Positions 52,295 through 61,807 of a DNA stretch of 64,000 bases are shown one piece after another. The stretch is from Melioribacteraceae bacterium (GTDB lineage Bacteria; Bacteroidota; Ignavibacteria; Ignavibacteriales; Melioribacteraceae). The stretch spans positions 1,583,511-1,647,510 of the forward strand of contig CP129490.1 in the NCBI GenBank assembly GCA_030584085.1, read 5' to 3'. How positions within the stretch are numbered: the first letter of the stretch is position 1; every line of letters begins with the position of its first letter. The notes beneath the pieces are model-generated. The model did no database searches. It worked only from the letters and a program-made list of their open reading frames with translations, and was not told the DNA's origin. The position numbers were made by a program, and so were the translations under genes.

Positions 52295-52717
52295 TTATTT
52301 TGGTTCCCCTTTTTTATCACCAAGCGTCCCATAGTCAATCGTAACTTTCCATTCTTTATCATCATCTGCAGGATCATCAATTTTAGAAAGCTCAGTGAAT
52401 TTACTCTCCAATTTATCAATTAAGTGAATTATTTCTTTTTTGCTCAATTTATCATAGTTCGTTTTTTCCAAAGCTTCATAAGCTTTCTCAAGCTCATTTC
52501 TTAAATATTTTGCACGTATTTTTCTTTTTAATTTTTCTTCTTCAATAAACTTCTCGTCCATTATTTTATGTAGTTCTATAATCTCTTCATGAAACTCCTT
52601 ATTCCATTTTATTAGAGTCGGTTTGCTGATATTTATTTTCTTAGCAATTTCATCAAAAGAATTGCCTTCTGCTCTTAATGAAATAAATTTCTGCTTTTGC
52701 GCCTTTGTAGCTGCCAT
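52295..52717 (-). CDS. Helix-turn-helix protein, terminase-small-subunit or transposase-like
   Basis: A 140-residue protein with an N-terminal HTH (FISLRAEGNSFDEIAKKINISKPTLIKWNKEF, about residues 10-42 across two segments), a long charged helical region and an acidic tail. The HTH resembles those of phage small terminase subunits and transposase N-termini. No partner gene is adjacent. It is one of the few minus-strand genes, placed between a terminator and a tandem-repeat array. Its function is unknown. Confidence 0.72.
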   Translation of the reverse strand: MAATKAQKQKFISLRAEGNSFDEIAKKINISKPTLIKWNKEFHEEIIELHKIMDEKFIEEEKLKRKIRAKYLRNELEKAYEALEKTNYDKLSKKEIIHLIDKLESKFTELSKIDDPADDDKEWKVTIDYGTLGDKKGEPK

Positions 52718-53861
52718 TTTAACCTCTAATCTGTTAAATAACTATAAATATAAATAAATGATATCTAAAAATCAAAATATTGTACTAATGATAAATTTAT
52801 CATAAGTAGAAGTGTAAAAGTGAAAATCTATTTTATTCTGGTGGTTAACTTTTGGTAAACTTTTAGTAAACACCACCGTATGTCCAATAATCTCCAACCC
52901 CATCATCCCGATTAATCCTTTGTAACCGCAGACTTTACCTCTGCGCTGTAATATAACTTCTCAACATTGTGATACTTTCTGACCGCTTATAACTTTCTTC
53001 TTTGAATTTTGAGCTTTGTACTTTTTCCTTGTACCACAGTCATTCCGGCATGTGCAGCGCTTCTCAACCCACACTAATCCATCAGTGACATCCCGCCCTG
53101 GCGGGACCTCTAGCCGTAATCCATACCCACACAAATAATCAACCCATAATTCAACCCCTCTGGGGTTGTAGGTCGTTTTGTTTATCATTTTTCTATTAAT
53201 ATTAAACCCCTAACGGGGTTTAAACTTTGTGAAACTCTGTGTGTACTTTGTGATACTCTGTGTCTCGCCTCTTCGCTTTTCAATTTACACTTTGGATTTT
53301 GATTTTGCCTTCCCATAATTCCATCTTTCCAGTCTTCCAACTTTCCATCATTCCAATATTCCAAAATCAATATCACCCCTTCGGGGTTCGTGCGATTTTT
53401 TTTCATTTGTATTTTATAAATGTTTCACCCCTTCGGGGTTTCTCACACAGTGAAATGCTGTTGTTAAAACTTTGTGAAACTCTGTGTGTACTCTGTGCTA
53501 CTCTGTGTCCCGCCTCTTCGCTTTTCAATTTACACTTTGGATTTTGATTTTGCCTTCCCATAATTCCATCTTTCCAGTCTTCCAACTTTCCATCATTCCA
53601 ATATTCCAAAATCAATATCACCCCTTCGGGGTTCGTGCGATTTTTTTTCATTTGTATTTTATAAATGTTTCACCCCTTCGGGGTTTCTCACGCTGTAAAA
53701 CGCTGTTGTTAAAACTTTGTGAAACTCTGTGTGTACTCTGTGCTACTCTGTGACCCGCCTCTTCGCTTTTCAATTTACACTTTGGATTTTGATTTTGCCT
53801 TCCCATAATTCCATCTTTCCAGTTTTCCATCATTCCTTCACTCCATCTTTCCAGCACTCCA
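52718..53861. repeat. Repeat spacer with 245-bp tandem array
   Basis: 1144 bp without a supported gene. The first part (52718-52915) is AT-rich and unremarkable; 53037-53160 holds the ggagcgcttctcc-related family and the tcccgccctggcggga palindrome. From about 53221 to 53835 a 245-bp unit recurs: the word cgcctcttcgcttttcaatt is at 53266, 53511 and 53756. Each unit includes an R1 stretch, attcc words and two ccccttcgggg hairpins. Minus-strand frames of 69-82 codons in the array are repeat translations. Confidence 0.85.
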
Positions 53862-55205
53862 TCAATCCATCATCATCGCATTTGACTTCCAACTAAGAAC
53901 AACCAAACTCACCCACAACAAACTCTGCGAACTTATATCCTTCGAAAACATCCCCAACCAAAGTGAGAAAATAACTAGAAAATAAGCCGATATGAGTATT
54001 GAGAAGTGAGACCTGATGCCAAAATTTATATCTCTCCCTTTTTGAGCGTTTTTTGCGAAATCCCGATGTTTCCCAATCGGGACGTCAATTCGGCAATTCG
54101 CTAAATATTTCCACAGCATTGACAAAACGATCGCTATAAGAAATGTTGATAAAACCCAACCAACCAACCCCAACTCCACCACCAATTCAATAAATAAATT
54201 ATGCGGATACTTAATCAATTTCTGTATCTCATAATCTTTAAAATCAGAATTGTACCCTCCGATGCCTCTGCCCAAAATAGGGGAGTCGACGATCATTTCC
54301 CATCCAACAATCCAACCATCCAACCTTGCATTCACCGCTCCGTCATCAGTCTCTCCGGTAGTGACTATACTGCTTATTTTTCCCAGTCGTTCGGATGATT
54401 CATTTGTATTATTTAATAGCAAACCTAATACTAGAACCACTACCAGCACTGCTGCGAGTTTCACAATTCTTATAAATTCTCTTTTGAAATAAAAGGTTGC
54501 TATCAATATCGACGGAATGATTATGATTAATCCGACAATTGCGGCACGTAAACCCGTTAAATAAATCGAGTAACCACTCACCGCAATTATTAATAAATTA
54601 TAAATCGTAACCTTTTCTTTCAGCAATAGTAAATGAAGAAGATAGAATAGAAATAAGAATCCGCTGACCCTTCCAAATACAACGTGACTCCATCTTTCCA
54701 AACTTAACTTGTATTCCATTCCCAAATAATCGAATGGCTCTATCAAAAATACCAGTAAGCTGCCTGTGACTAAAAATATTTCCGTTACCTTTACAAACAT
54801 CTCATATAACTTGGCGGATTTGTGGTTCATGTTTATCAGTACCAAAAATAGAAAAGGGAACATGACTAAAACTAAATTCAAGAGCTTCCAAATTCCGTAT
54901 GACGCATTGTATGAATAGGTTAATGTTGCTGATAAGATTAAAAATGTTATCGCAAAAACCGCTGTTAATTTCTTGAAAAATGGAATTTTTAGGTCGGTGA
55001 CAAATATTTGCAATACATTCTTGACCTTAATATCATAGATAAATTTTAATCTTAGGACGGTCATCACACTAAAAAATATGACACTTACTAATTTTAATGT
55101 TAAATTAAGAAGTGTGTTATTCGAGATACTCGTTACACCAAGAGTAAAAATAAAAATTACCGCTAGAATAAAATCTAGATAATATTGTTTGTTAAATTTT
55201 TTCAT
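53862..55205 (-). CDS. O-antigen ligase (WaaL/Wzy_C family) with repeat-derived insert
   Basis: A 447-residue membrane protein with ten or more hydrophobic segments. The periplasmic loop has DGWIVGWEMIVDSPILGRGIGG followed by YPHNLFIELVVELGLVGW, containing the histidine typical of the family. It would transfer the polymerised chain to its acceptor. Residues about 367-400 (HRDFAKNAQKGRDINFGIRS region) fall between the last helices and are encoded by repeat-type DNA at 54000-54105, including a cccgatgtttcccaatcggg palindrome. ATG at 55205 is chosen; GTG 55214 is an alternative. It diverges from the next gene across 17 bp. Confidence 0.82.
   Translation of the reverse strand: MKKFNKQYYLDFILAVIFIFTLGVTSISNNTLLNLTLKLVSVIFFSVMTVLRLKFIYDIKVKNVLQIFVTDLKIPFFKKLTAVFAITFLILSATLTYSYNASYGIWKLLNLVLVMFPFLFLVLINMNHKSAKLYEMFVKVTEIFLVTGSLLVFLIEPFDYLGMEYKLSLERWSHVVFGRVSGFLFLFYLLHLLLLKEKVTIYNLLIIAVSGYSIYLTGLRAAIVGLIIIIPSILIATFYFKREFIRIVKLAAVLVVVLVLGLLLNNTNESSERLGKISSIVTTGETDDGAVNARLDGWIVGWEMIVDSPILGRGIGGYNSDFKDYEIQKLIKYPHNLFIELVVELGLVGWVLSTFLIAIVLSMLWKYLANCRIDVPIGKHRDFAKNAQKGRDINFGIRSHFSILISAYFLVIFSLWLGMFSKDISSQSLLWVSLVVLSWKSNAMMMD
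54042..54105. repeat. cccgat/atcggg element within the ligase gene
   Basis: The plus-strand phrase ttgagcgttttttgcgaaat and then cccgatgtttcccaatcggg parallels the intergenic element at 9678-9722, followed by caattcggcaattcgctaaa words also seen at about 19420. Confidence 0.8.
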
Positions 55206-55222
55206 AGAGGGCACTGATAAAA

Positions 55223-57163
55223 TTGAGAACCTTCCTAAATATTTTTGTTAACCTCAATATATATACTTTTTCGTATTATTTTATTTATTACATACGTAGA
55301 GATCAGCTTCTGCCTGAACAGGTTTATCTCGAGTACTTCGGTGTCTATATTTCAAGCTGGTTTATAGGATCTATTCTTTCCGGGAAATTTACTCATAGAG
55401 ATCAATCATTCGCCAAAGTTTCGCATACCCATATTACATCTATCTTTATTATGGTTGCGCTGATATCAATCGCAGCTAATGTCATCGACCTTCAAGAAAT
55501 TTCACGGATCATTGTTCTCGGCTCTTTAATTTTAGCCGTGCTAATTGAGTTTGCCGTACTCAGATTCCAAACCTCTTCTATTACACGCAAAGAAAATTTA
55601 ATCCACTTTGATTTTAATATTACTTCCTTTCTTAGAGAATTAATTCTTCTGGTACTTTCTTTTACTCTTTGTACTTTCATTTTATATGATGCTAAATTTT
55701 TCAGTGAATCAAATATTCTAATTCTTGCCGGGATTTTTATTAGTTGGATGATCGGTGCCGTGTTTTCTCTTCAGTTCGTTTCTATTAACCGTTCTATAAG
55801 TTATATCCGTCTTTTCTGGAAATATTTTAAGTCCTATTTCATACTCAACGTTCTATCAGCATTTATTGTCTTCTCGCTGCGTATCGAATTGGAAACTCAA
55901 TTCTTTTATATGTTGGCGGTTTTAAGTTATTCAATTTCATCATGGCTGGTTCTTACGCTAATCTATCTTTATCGTAAACCTCAATCTTCCGATGAAATTA
56001 AATATAAAATCTTAAAAGCAACAGATGCGACTGAAATTCAAAAATTAGAAAACAGCTTTAAGGAAAAGTCTCTTTATTCGCTGAATGATAGCCAAAGTAA
56101 TTCTTCTTTGTTTAGAAATAAATTACAGTCAATTTACTTGAAGAAATTCCCGGAAATATTTGACTTCATCGCTAGGACTATCAACTTAAATAGTATCGAT
56201 GAATTGAAATCAACGGTAATTAGATCAAGCGACCCGTATAATGTGGAGATTCTTCCTGATAAAGAAATGCATCTCTATATTAATTTGCACGAAGTAAACG
56301 ATATGCGCAGACTTAATCAGTACTTCATTGAAGTTAATAAACGTCTGGTTGATGGGGGATTATATATTAGCAAAATTGAACCGATTAGAAAAAGACACCA
56401 ACGCTTCAAGGAAAGTTATCCGCATTATCTCGCTCAAATATTTTATTTTTTTGATTTTATCTGGCGTCGCGTTTTCCCAAAACTTCCCGTTCTGCAAAAA
56501 ATTTATTTCAGCATAACAAAAGGAAGAAATAGGGCTATCTCTCTTGCCGAAGGTTTAGGTCGTCTCTATTATTGCGGTTTCGAAATTATAAATCTTTGGG
56601 AATCCGGTTACTATGTTTACTTCATAGCGAAGAAAATTAAAGAACCTTCTACCGATGCAAGTCCTTCATACGGTCCATTTTTTAAAATGAAAAGAGTCGG
56701 TAGACATTCTCAGCTCATATATGTTTATAAATTGCGCACAATGCATCCTTATGCAGAGTATATTCAACAATTTGTTTTTGATACTTTCGGTTCATCTACT
56801 GGTGACAAAGTTAATAATGATTTTAGAATTTCTTATTGGGGTAAAATATTCCGTAAATTTTGGATTGATGAATTTCCAATGCTGATTAATCTGATAAAAG
56901 GGGATATAAAAATTGTTGGTGTTCGTCCACTGAGTGAGCACAAATTCTCAATATACCCTGAAGATCTTCAAGAATTAAGAACTAAATTCAAACCGGGCCT
57001 AATCCCACCATTCTATGCCGATCTGCCCGAAAGTTTAGAGGAGTTATTAAATTCTGAAAAAAATTATCTTGAAAGTTATTTTAAGAATCCGCTCAAAACA
57101 GACATTAAATATTTTTTCAAAGCTTTCAACAATATTATTTTCAAAAATGCCCGTAGTGCTTAG
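55223..57163 (+). CDS. Initiating sugar-phosphate transferase (WbaP/PglC domain) with extra central domain
   Basis: A 646-residue protein. Residues 1-255 contain about eight hydrophobic helices. Residues about 480-646 are a bacterial sugar transferase domain: FFKMKRVGRHSQ, KLRTMHPYAEY, and WIDEFPMLINLIKGDIKIVG followed by VRPL, with the catalytic Asp-Glu. It should transfer a sugar phosphate to undecaprenyl phosphate and so start repeat-unit synthesis. Residues about 256-475 form an extra soluble region with LHEVNDMRRLNQYFIEVNKR and RLVDGGLYISKIEP, resembling the late strands of a methyltransferase-like fold. The start is TTG 55223; no ATG occurs before residue 77. Confidence 0.85.
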   Translation: MRTFLNIFVNLNIYTFSYYFIYYIRRDQLLPEQVYLEYFGVYISSWFIGSILSGKFTHRDQSFAKVSHTHITSIFIMVALISIAANVIDLQEISRIIVLGSLILAVLIEFAVLRFQTSSITRKENLIHFDFNITSFLRELILLVLSFTLCTFILYDAKFFSESNILILAGIFISWMIGAVFSLQFVSINRSISYIRLFWKYFKSYFILNVLSAFIVFSLRIELETQFFYMLAVLSYSISSWLVLTLIYLYRKPQSSDEIKYKILKATDATEIQKLENSFKEKSLYSLNDSQSNSSLFRNKLQSIYLKKFPEIFDFIARTINLNSIDELKSTVIRSSDPYNVEILPDKEMHLYINLHEVNDMRRLNQYFIEVNKRLVDGGLYISKIEPIRKRHQRFKESYPHYLAQIFYFFDFIWRRVFPKLPVLQKIYFSITKGRNRAISLAEGLGRLYYCGFEIINLWESGYYVYFIAKKIKEPSTDASPSYGPFFKMKRVGRHSQLIYVYKLRTMHPYAEYIQQFVFDTFGSSTGDKVNNDFRISYWGKIFRKFWIDEFPMLINLIKGDIKIVGVRPLSEHKFSIYPEDLQELRTKFKPGLIPPFYADLPESLEELLNSEKNYLESYFKNPLKTDIKYFFKAFNNIIFKNARSA

Positions 57164-57252
57164 ACTTTGTGTAACTCTGTGTGTCCTTTGTGTGACTCTG
57201 TGTCCATGCCTTGATTTTTTATTAAAGTTAAATCGCTAACAAAGAGAAAAAC
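57164..57252. repeat. R1 repeat upstream of Wzi-like gene
   Basis: R1 words (gactttgtgtaactctgtgt, ctttgtgtgactctgtgtcc) directly after the stop of the sugar transferase. Confidence 0.7.
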
Positions 57253-58929
57253 ATGAATAATATCAAAACCTTAATACATGTGATACTTTTCAACATACTT
57301 ATTTTAACAACATACTCCCAAACAATCTACGAACCAATCGAAGCCGATATCCATGAATATTTGGATCGAATGAACATAAAAGGTATCGTGCACATTGATA
57401 CCGAAGTCAAACCATTCACTAGAATTTATATCGCGGAGAAATTGTTCGAACTATCTAACAATCGCTCCACACTAAATAAAGTCGAAATAGAGGAGTTGAA
57501 TTGGTTCATATCGGAATATTTTTACGAATTCCAAAAAGTTTCCACCACTTCTCCCACTCTCCCCCTCTCCCTCTCTCCCGTTCCACCTCTCTCCCATTCT
57601 CAAACCCCTCGCTGGCGTGTATTCTCCTACACTGACTCACTTTTCCAATTACAGATTTCACCCATTCTTGGTGTGGGATATAAAACTGTAGGTAACGAAA
57701 ACGGACGTTTCCAGTTTTGGGGTATTCGCACATTCGGTACCTATGGCGATAATTTTGGCGCTTATATTCATTTTACGGATAATGGGGAGTATAACGGCAT
57801 TCATAAAGTAGATAATTTTCTTAGTCCCGATAAAGGAAGAAAAACTATTGGCGCCCAAGTAACTAATGGAATCGAATTCAGCGATGTGCGAGGAAGCATT
57901 TCATATGATTGGGGATGGGGAAATATTTCACTCAATAAAGACTATTTCTCTTGGGGTAACGGCTACTATGGTAACACAATTCTTTCCGCTAAAGCGCCGT
58001 CATATACGCATCTTAGATTTACGCTCAAGCCTGTCGATTGGTTCAGGTTTTATTATACTCATGGCTGGCTTACTTCAAATGTAATAGATTCACTTAGATC
58101 ACAATTTAATTACGGAATCTATGAAAGTGATGCGGAATTTTTTATTCCAAAATATTATGCAGCAAATCTTTTTGTTTTTGAACCCGTCGAATCTCTTGAA
58201 CTAATGATCGGTAATTCTGCAGTTTACAGCGGTGATAATATTCGCCCGGAATTCTTGCTTCCTTTTATGTTCTTTAAATATCTGGATAGGGATTTGGGTA
58301 AGGGGAGTGTTGAGGATGCTAACGGACAGCTGCATTTTGGAGTGAATTATAAACCGGTTGACCAACTTTTTCTTTACGGCAATATTCTATTTGATGTTAT
58401 TGAGATTAATAAAACTCTAGAAGCGGAAAATCCTAATAACTGGTTTGGTTTTACTCTTGGTACAAAAGGAGTTAATCTAATCGCAGATAACCTTGATATT
58501 ACATTAGAATATACTAGAATAAATCCTTGGGTATATGAACATAAGAAATCAACTACTACTTATAAACATCTTGATTATTCGCTCGGTCATTGGATAGGAC
58601 AAAACGCCGATCTTCTTCGAGTACAACTAGACTATAAATTTATGCGTCCGTTAAAATTCTCGGTTTACTATCAACGCTTCAGAAAGGGCGGACTTAAAGA
58701 TATTTCTGAAGGCTACGGTGGTGGAGAGGCTGAGGAATTTTTATATGGTCCGCTCAGGAAAGAAAATACAGTTGGACTAGATATTAAATATTATCCGTTT
58801 CATGAAGTGTATCTAAATGCCAACTATAAATACACAAATATCAGTGATGAAGATCCTCTGAGAACCCCTGATTTCCAACTTGGCTCTAATCATAATTTCT
58901 CAATTTCATTGTCATATGGTTTTAGATAA
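57253..58929 (+). CDS. Capsule assembly Wzi-like outer-membrane protein
   Basis: A 558-residue protein with a signal peptide (LIHVILFNILILTTYSQ). It then has an N-terminal alpha-beta region with LDRMNIKGIVHI, followed by a long series of amphipathic beta strands (SYDWGWGNISLNKDYFSWG, YYGNTILSAKAPSYTHLRF) and a terminal strand ending SLSYGFR. This matches the capsule assembly Wzi family, an 18-strand barrel that anchors capsule at the cell surface. Residues about 96-120 are Ser/Pro/Leu-rich, from a cactctccccctctccctct tract between the N-terminal part and the barrel. It follows the initiating transferase by 89 bp. Confidence 0.8.
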   Translation: MNNIKTLIHVILFNILILTTYSQTIYEPIEADIHEYLDRMNIKGIVHIDTEVKPFTRIYIAEKLFELSNNRSTLNKVEIEELNWFISEYFYEFQKVSTTSPTLPLSLSPVPPLSHSQTPRWRVFSYTDSLFQLQISPILGVGYKTVGNENGRFQFWGIRTFGTYGDNFGAYIHFTDNGEYNGIHKVDNFLSPDKGRKTIGAQVTNGIEFSDVRGSISYDWGWGNISLNKDYFSWGNGYYGNTILSAKAPSYTHLRFTLKPVDWFRFYYTHGWLTSNVIDSLRSQFNYGIYESDAEFFIPKYYAANLFVFEPVESLELMIGNSAVYSGDNIRPEFLLPFMFFKYLDRDLGKGSVEDANGQLHFGVNYKPVDQLFLYGNILFDVIEINKTLEAENPNNWFGFTLGTKGVNLIADNLDITLEYTRINPWVYEHKKSTTTYKHLDYSLGHWIGQNADLLRVQLDYKFMRPLKFSVYYQRFRKGGLKDISEGYGGGEAEEFLYGPLRKENTVGLDIKYYPFHEVYLNANYKYTNISDEDPLRTPDFQLGSNHNFSISLSYGFR

Positions 58930-59746
58930 CATATAGATTCTTGTTATACTTTGTTACGGAATTGAAACACACGGTTATTTGGAGCGCTTCTCCACTCACA
59001 CTAATCCAACAGCGACATCCCGACTTTGTCGGGACCTCTAACCGGAATCTATACCCACCACTTTGTCATTCCGAATGAGTGTATTCTACGAATGAGGAAT
59101 CTCAATCCCGTAATCACTGTCATTCCGGCAAGTTTCTAGCCGGAATCTATACCCACATAATTCAACCCCTCTGGGGTTATCGGATATTTTGTATATCATT
59201 TTTTTTCATACAGTACATCTTTCGGACAACTTTGTACCTGCCTCTGGCGCGGAAACTCTTTGTCCCTGCCTTTGAATTTGCCTCCCAACTTTCCAGTTTC
59301 CCATCTTTCCAATATTCCCAAACCAATATCACCCCTTCGGGGTTCGTGCGAGTTTTTTCATTTGCATGTTATAATAGCTTCATCCCTTCGGGGTTTCCAA
59401 CTCTGTGTCCCGCCTTTGATTTTCCTTTTGCCCTTTGCCGTTTGACTTTATACATTGTGCACTATTCCAATCATCAATTTATCTTTGTGGCACTCTGTGT
59501 GTACTCTGTGCTACTCTGTGTCCCGCTTTTTACTTTTCCAATTTTCACTTTACACTTTGCCTTTAGCTTTCCCATCTTTCCATTAATCCATCATTCCAAT
59601 ATTCCTGATGAGTGGAATGCCTTATCATTTATTCCACGTATTCACCGGGTCCAATCCGCCGTTATATTGATCTTTCGGAATGGCTTGTTTGTTTATTCTT
59701 TTACGCGATTTTTTTTATATTAGTACAATAATTATTGAGAAAGCAA
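58930..59746. repeat. Repeat spacer between Wzi-like gene and RelE module
   Basis: No gene is supported in these 817 bp. It holds the ggagcgcttctccactcaca family with a tcccgactttgtcggga palindrome (58979-59060) and an acccctctggggtt hairpin (about 59164). Further on lie a truncated 20-mer type insert (cctgcctctggcgcgg, about 59229-59246) in R1 context, two ccccttcgggg or ccttcgggg hairpins and attcc words. The 214-codon frame from 59079 is repeat translation. Confidence 0.8.
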
Positions 59747-59968
59747 ATGAACACCATTACAATAAACAGAAAAGAATTAAAGAAAATAATCCGTGAAACT
59801 ATGGAAGATGTATTTAACGAAAAAAAAGAGTTCATTGGTGACGCAGTTGTTGAAGCAATGGAAGATGTTGCTCTTGGTAGGGCAATAGAAGTTGGTCGCT
59901 CTGGTCAATATGTTGATACTGATGAGTTTAAGAAAAAACTCACATCTAAAATAGCTCGTTTAAAATGA
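59747..59968 (+). CDS. Antitoxin-like small protein
   Basis: A 73-residue acidic helical protein (MNTITINRKELKKIIRETME...) with a C-terminal EFKKKLTSKIARLK tail. Its end overlaps the RelE-like gene by 4 bp (ATGA), the standard arrangement of antitoxin and toxin. The N-terminal strand-helix could bind DNA in an AbrB- or Phd-like manner, but I cannot assign the family. ATG 59747 is chosen over TTG 59735. Confidence 0.8.
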   Translation: MNTITINRKELKKIIRETMEDVFNEKKEFIGDAVVEAMEDVALGRAIEVGRSGQYVDTDEFKKKLTSKIARLK

Positions 59969-60240
59969 ATATTTTAATTGATAAAACTTTTGCAAAAGAT
60001 ATAAGCCGGATAAAAGATAAAAAAGTTCTACAAAATATTAAGCATCTCATTTCCATTTTAGAATCTTCTGAATCACTTTCAGAAATCCCTAATACAAAAA
60101 AGATCAAAGGTTATAAAGAATTTTTCAGGATAAGAGTTGGTGAGTATAGACTTGGTATTGAAAAATATGGCGACGAAACATTATGCTTAATCCGCCTTTT
60201 ACACCGAAAAGATATTTATAAATATTTTCCGCAAAAATAA
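59965..60240 (+). CDS. RelE-family mRNA interferase toxin
   Basis: A 91-residue protein with the RelE fold: MNILIDKTFAKDISRIKDKK at the N-terminus, IKGYKEFFRIRVGEYRLGIE in the middle with the conserved R-I-R-V-G-x-Y-R pattern, and LLHRKDIYKYFP at the end. It would cleave mRNA on the ribosome and be neutralised by the preceding small protein. Repeats flank the pair on both sides. Confidence 0.9.
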   Translation: MNILIDKTFAKDISRIKDKKVLQNIKHLISILESSESLSEIPNTKKIKGYKEFFRIRVGEYRLGIEKYGDETLCLIRLLHRKDIYKYFPQK

Positions 60241-61807
60241 TTATACATTAACTTTGTTCACTTCTTTGAAATCTATTTTACTCAACGGTCTAAAACCAAC
60301 CTTCGACAGCACATCTGCATTGTATCTGCAGACCTTACCTCTACGCTGTACTATAACCTCTCGACTTTGTGACCGCTTATAACTTTCTCCTTTCAATTTT
60401 GAGCTTTGGATTTTTCCCTGTACCACAGTCATTCCGGCCTCAGAGCCGGAATCTAGACAAAACATCCTGTCCTTTACCCAACGCTTCATTCCAACTTTCC
60501 AGTTTTCCATCTTTCCAATATTTCAAAACCAATATCACCCCTTCGGGGTTCATTATCATTTGTATTCGTCTGTTTTTTTATAAATCTTTCACCCCTTTGG
60601 GGTTTCTCACACAGTACATCTTTCGCCATTCTTTGTGGCACTCTGTGTGTACTTTGTGCCTGCCCGCCTTTGGCGCGGATACTCTGTGTCTTGCTTTTGA
60701 CTTTCCTTTTTCTCTTTGTCTTGTGCCACTGTCATTCCGGCATGTGGAGCGCTTCTCCACCCACACTAATCCAACAGCAGCATCCCGACTCGTCGGGACC
60801 TCTAGCCGGAATCTCTACCCAACGCTTCATTCCAACTTTCCAGTTTTCCATCTTTCCAATATTCCAAAATCAATTTCACCTCTTCGGGGTTTATTATCAT
60901 TTGTATTCGTCTGTTTTTTTTATAACTGTTTCACCCCTTCGGGGTTTCTCACACAGTAAATCTTTCGAACTTCTTTGTGGCACTCTGTGTGTACTCCGTG
61001 CTACTCCGTGTCCCGCTTTTGACTTTCCTTTTTCTCTTTGTCTTGTGCCACTGTCATTCCGGCATGTGGAGCGCTTCTCCACCCACACTAATCCACCAGC
61101 GACATTCCAACTCGTCGGGACCTCTAGCCGGAATCTCTACCCAACGCTTCATTCCAACTTTCCAGTTTTCCATCTTTCCAATATTCCAAAATCAATTTCA
61201 CCTCTTCGGGGTTTATTATCATTTGTATTCGTCTGTTTTTTTTATAAATGTTTCACCCCTTCGGGGTTTCTCACACAGTAAATCTTTCGAACTTCTTTGT
61301 GGCACTCTGTGTGTACTCCGTGCTACTCCGTGTCCCGCTTTTGACTTTCCTTTTTCTCTTTGTCTTGTGCCACTGTCATTCCGGCATGTGGAGCGCTTCT
61401 CCACCCACACTAATCCACCAGCGACATTCCAACTCGTCGGGACCTCTTAGCCCGAATCTATACCCAACGCTTCATTCCAACTTTCCAGTTTTCCATCTTT
61501 CCAATATTCCCAAACCAATATCACCCCTTCGGGGTTCGTTCTCGTTTTTCCATTTGCATGTTATAAATCTTTCACCCCTTTGGGGTTTCTCACACAGTAA
61601 ATCTTTCGAACTTCTTTGTGGCACTCTGTGTGTACTCTGTGATACTCTGTGTCCCGGTTATGCTTTTGATTTTTGTTTTTCTTCTGTCTCCTTACTCCTG
61701 AATTCTGAATTCTGTGTTCTTAATTCTGCTTCCCAAAATTCGCAAAATCATCCATTTTCCTTTATCTTTACTTCTTTAATACTAAACCATTAACAAGGAT
61801 TCTAATT
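60241..61807. repeat. Tandem ~322-bp repeat array upstream of wecB
   Basis: 1567 bp without a supported gene. The phrase acccaacgcttcattccaac recurs at 60476, 60817, 61139 and 61462 (spacing 341, 322, 323). Each unit carries attcc words, two hairpins of the ccccttcgggg or cctcttcgggg type, an R1 stretch, a T/C stretch, and the ggagcgcttctccacccaca family with a variable tcccgactcgtcggga palindrome. A 20-mer insert interrupts R1 at 60659-60678. The plus-strand frames of about 150-200 codons are repeat translations. Confidence 0.87.

Noticed and set aside
53185-53857. Several frames on both strands of 69-95 codons
   Set aside because: They are near-identical translations of the 245-bp tandem units and include R1 and hairpin sequence.
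59079-59723. A 214-codon plus-strand frame
   Set aside because: It runs through palindromes, attcc words and R1 text; composition is unlike the real genes.
60369-61793. Overlapping frames of about 150-200 codons that look like a repeated protein family
   Set aside because: They translate the 322-bp repeat units; the same peptide recurs because the DNA is tandem, and other frames in the array are also open.
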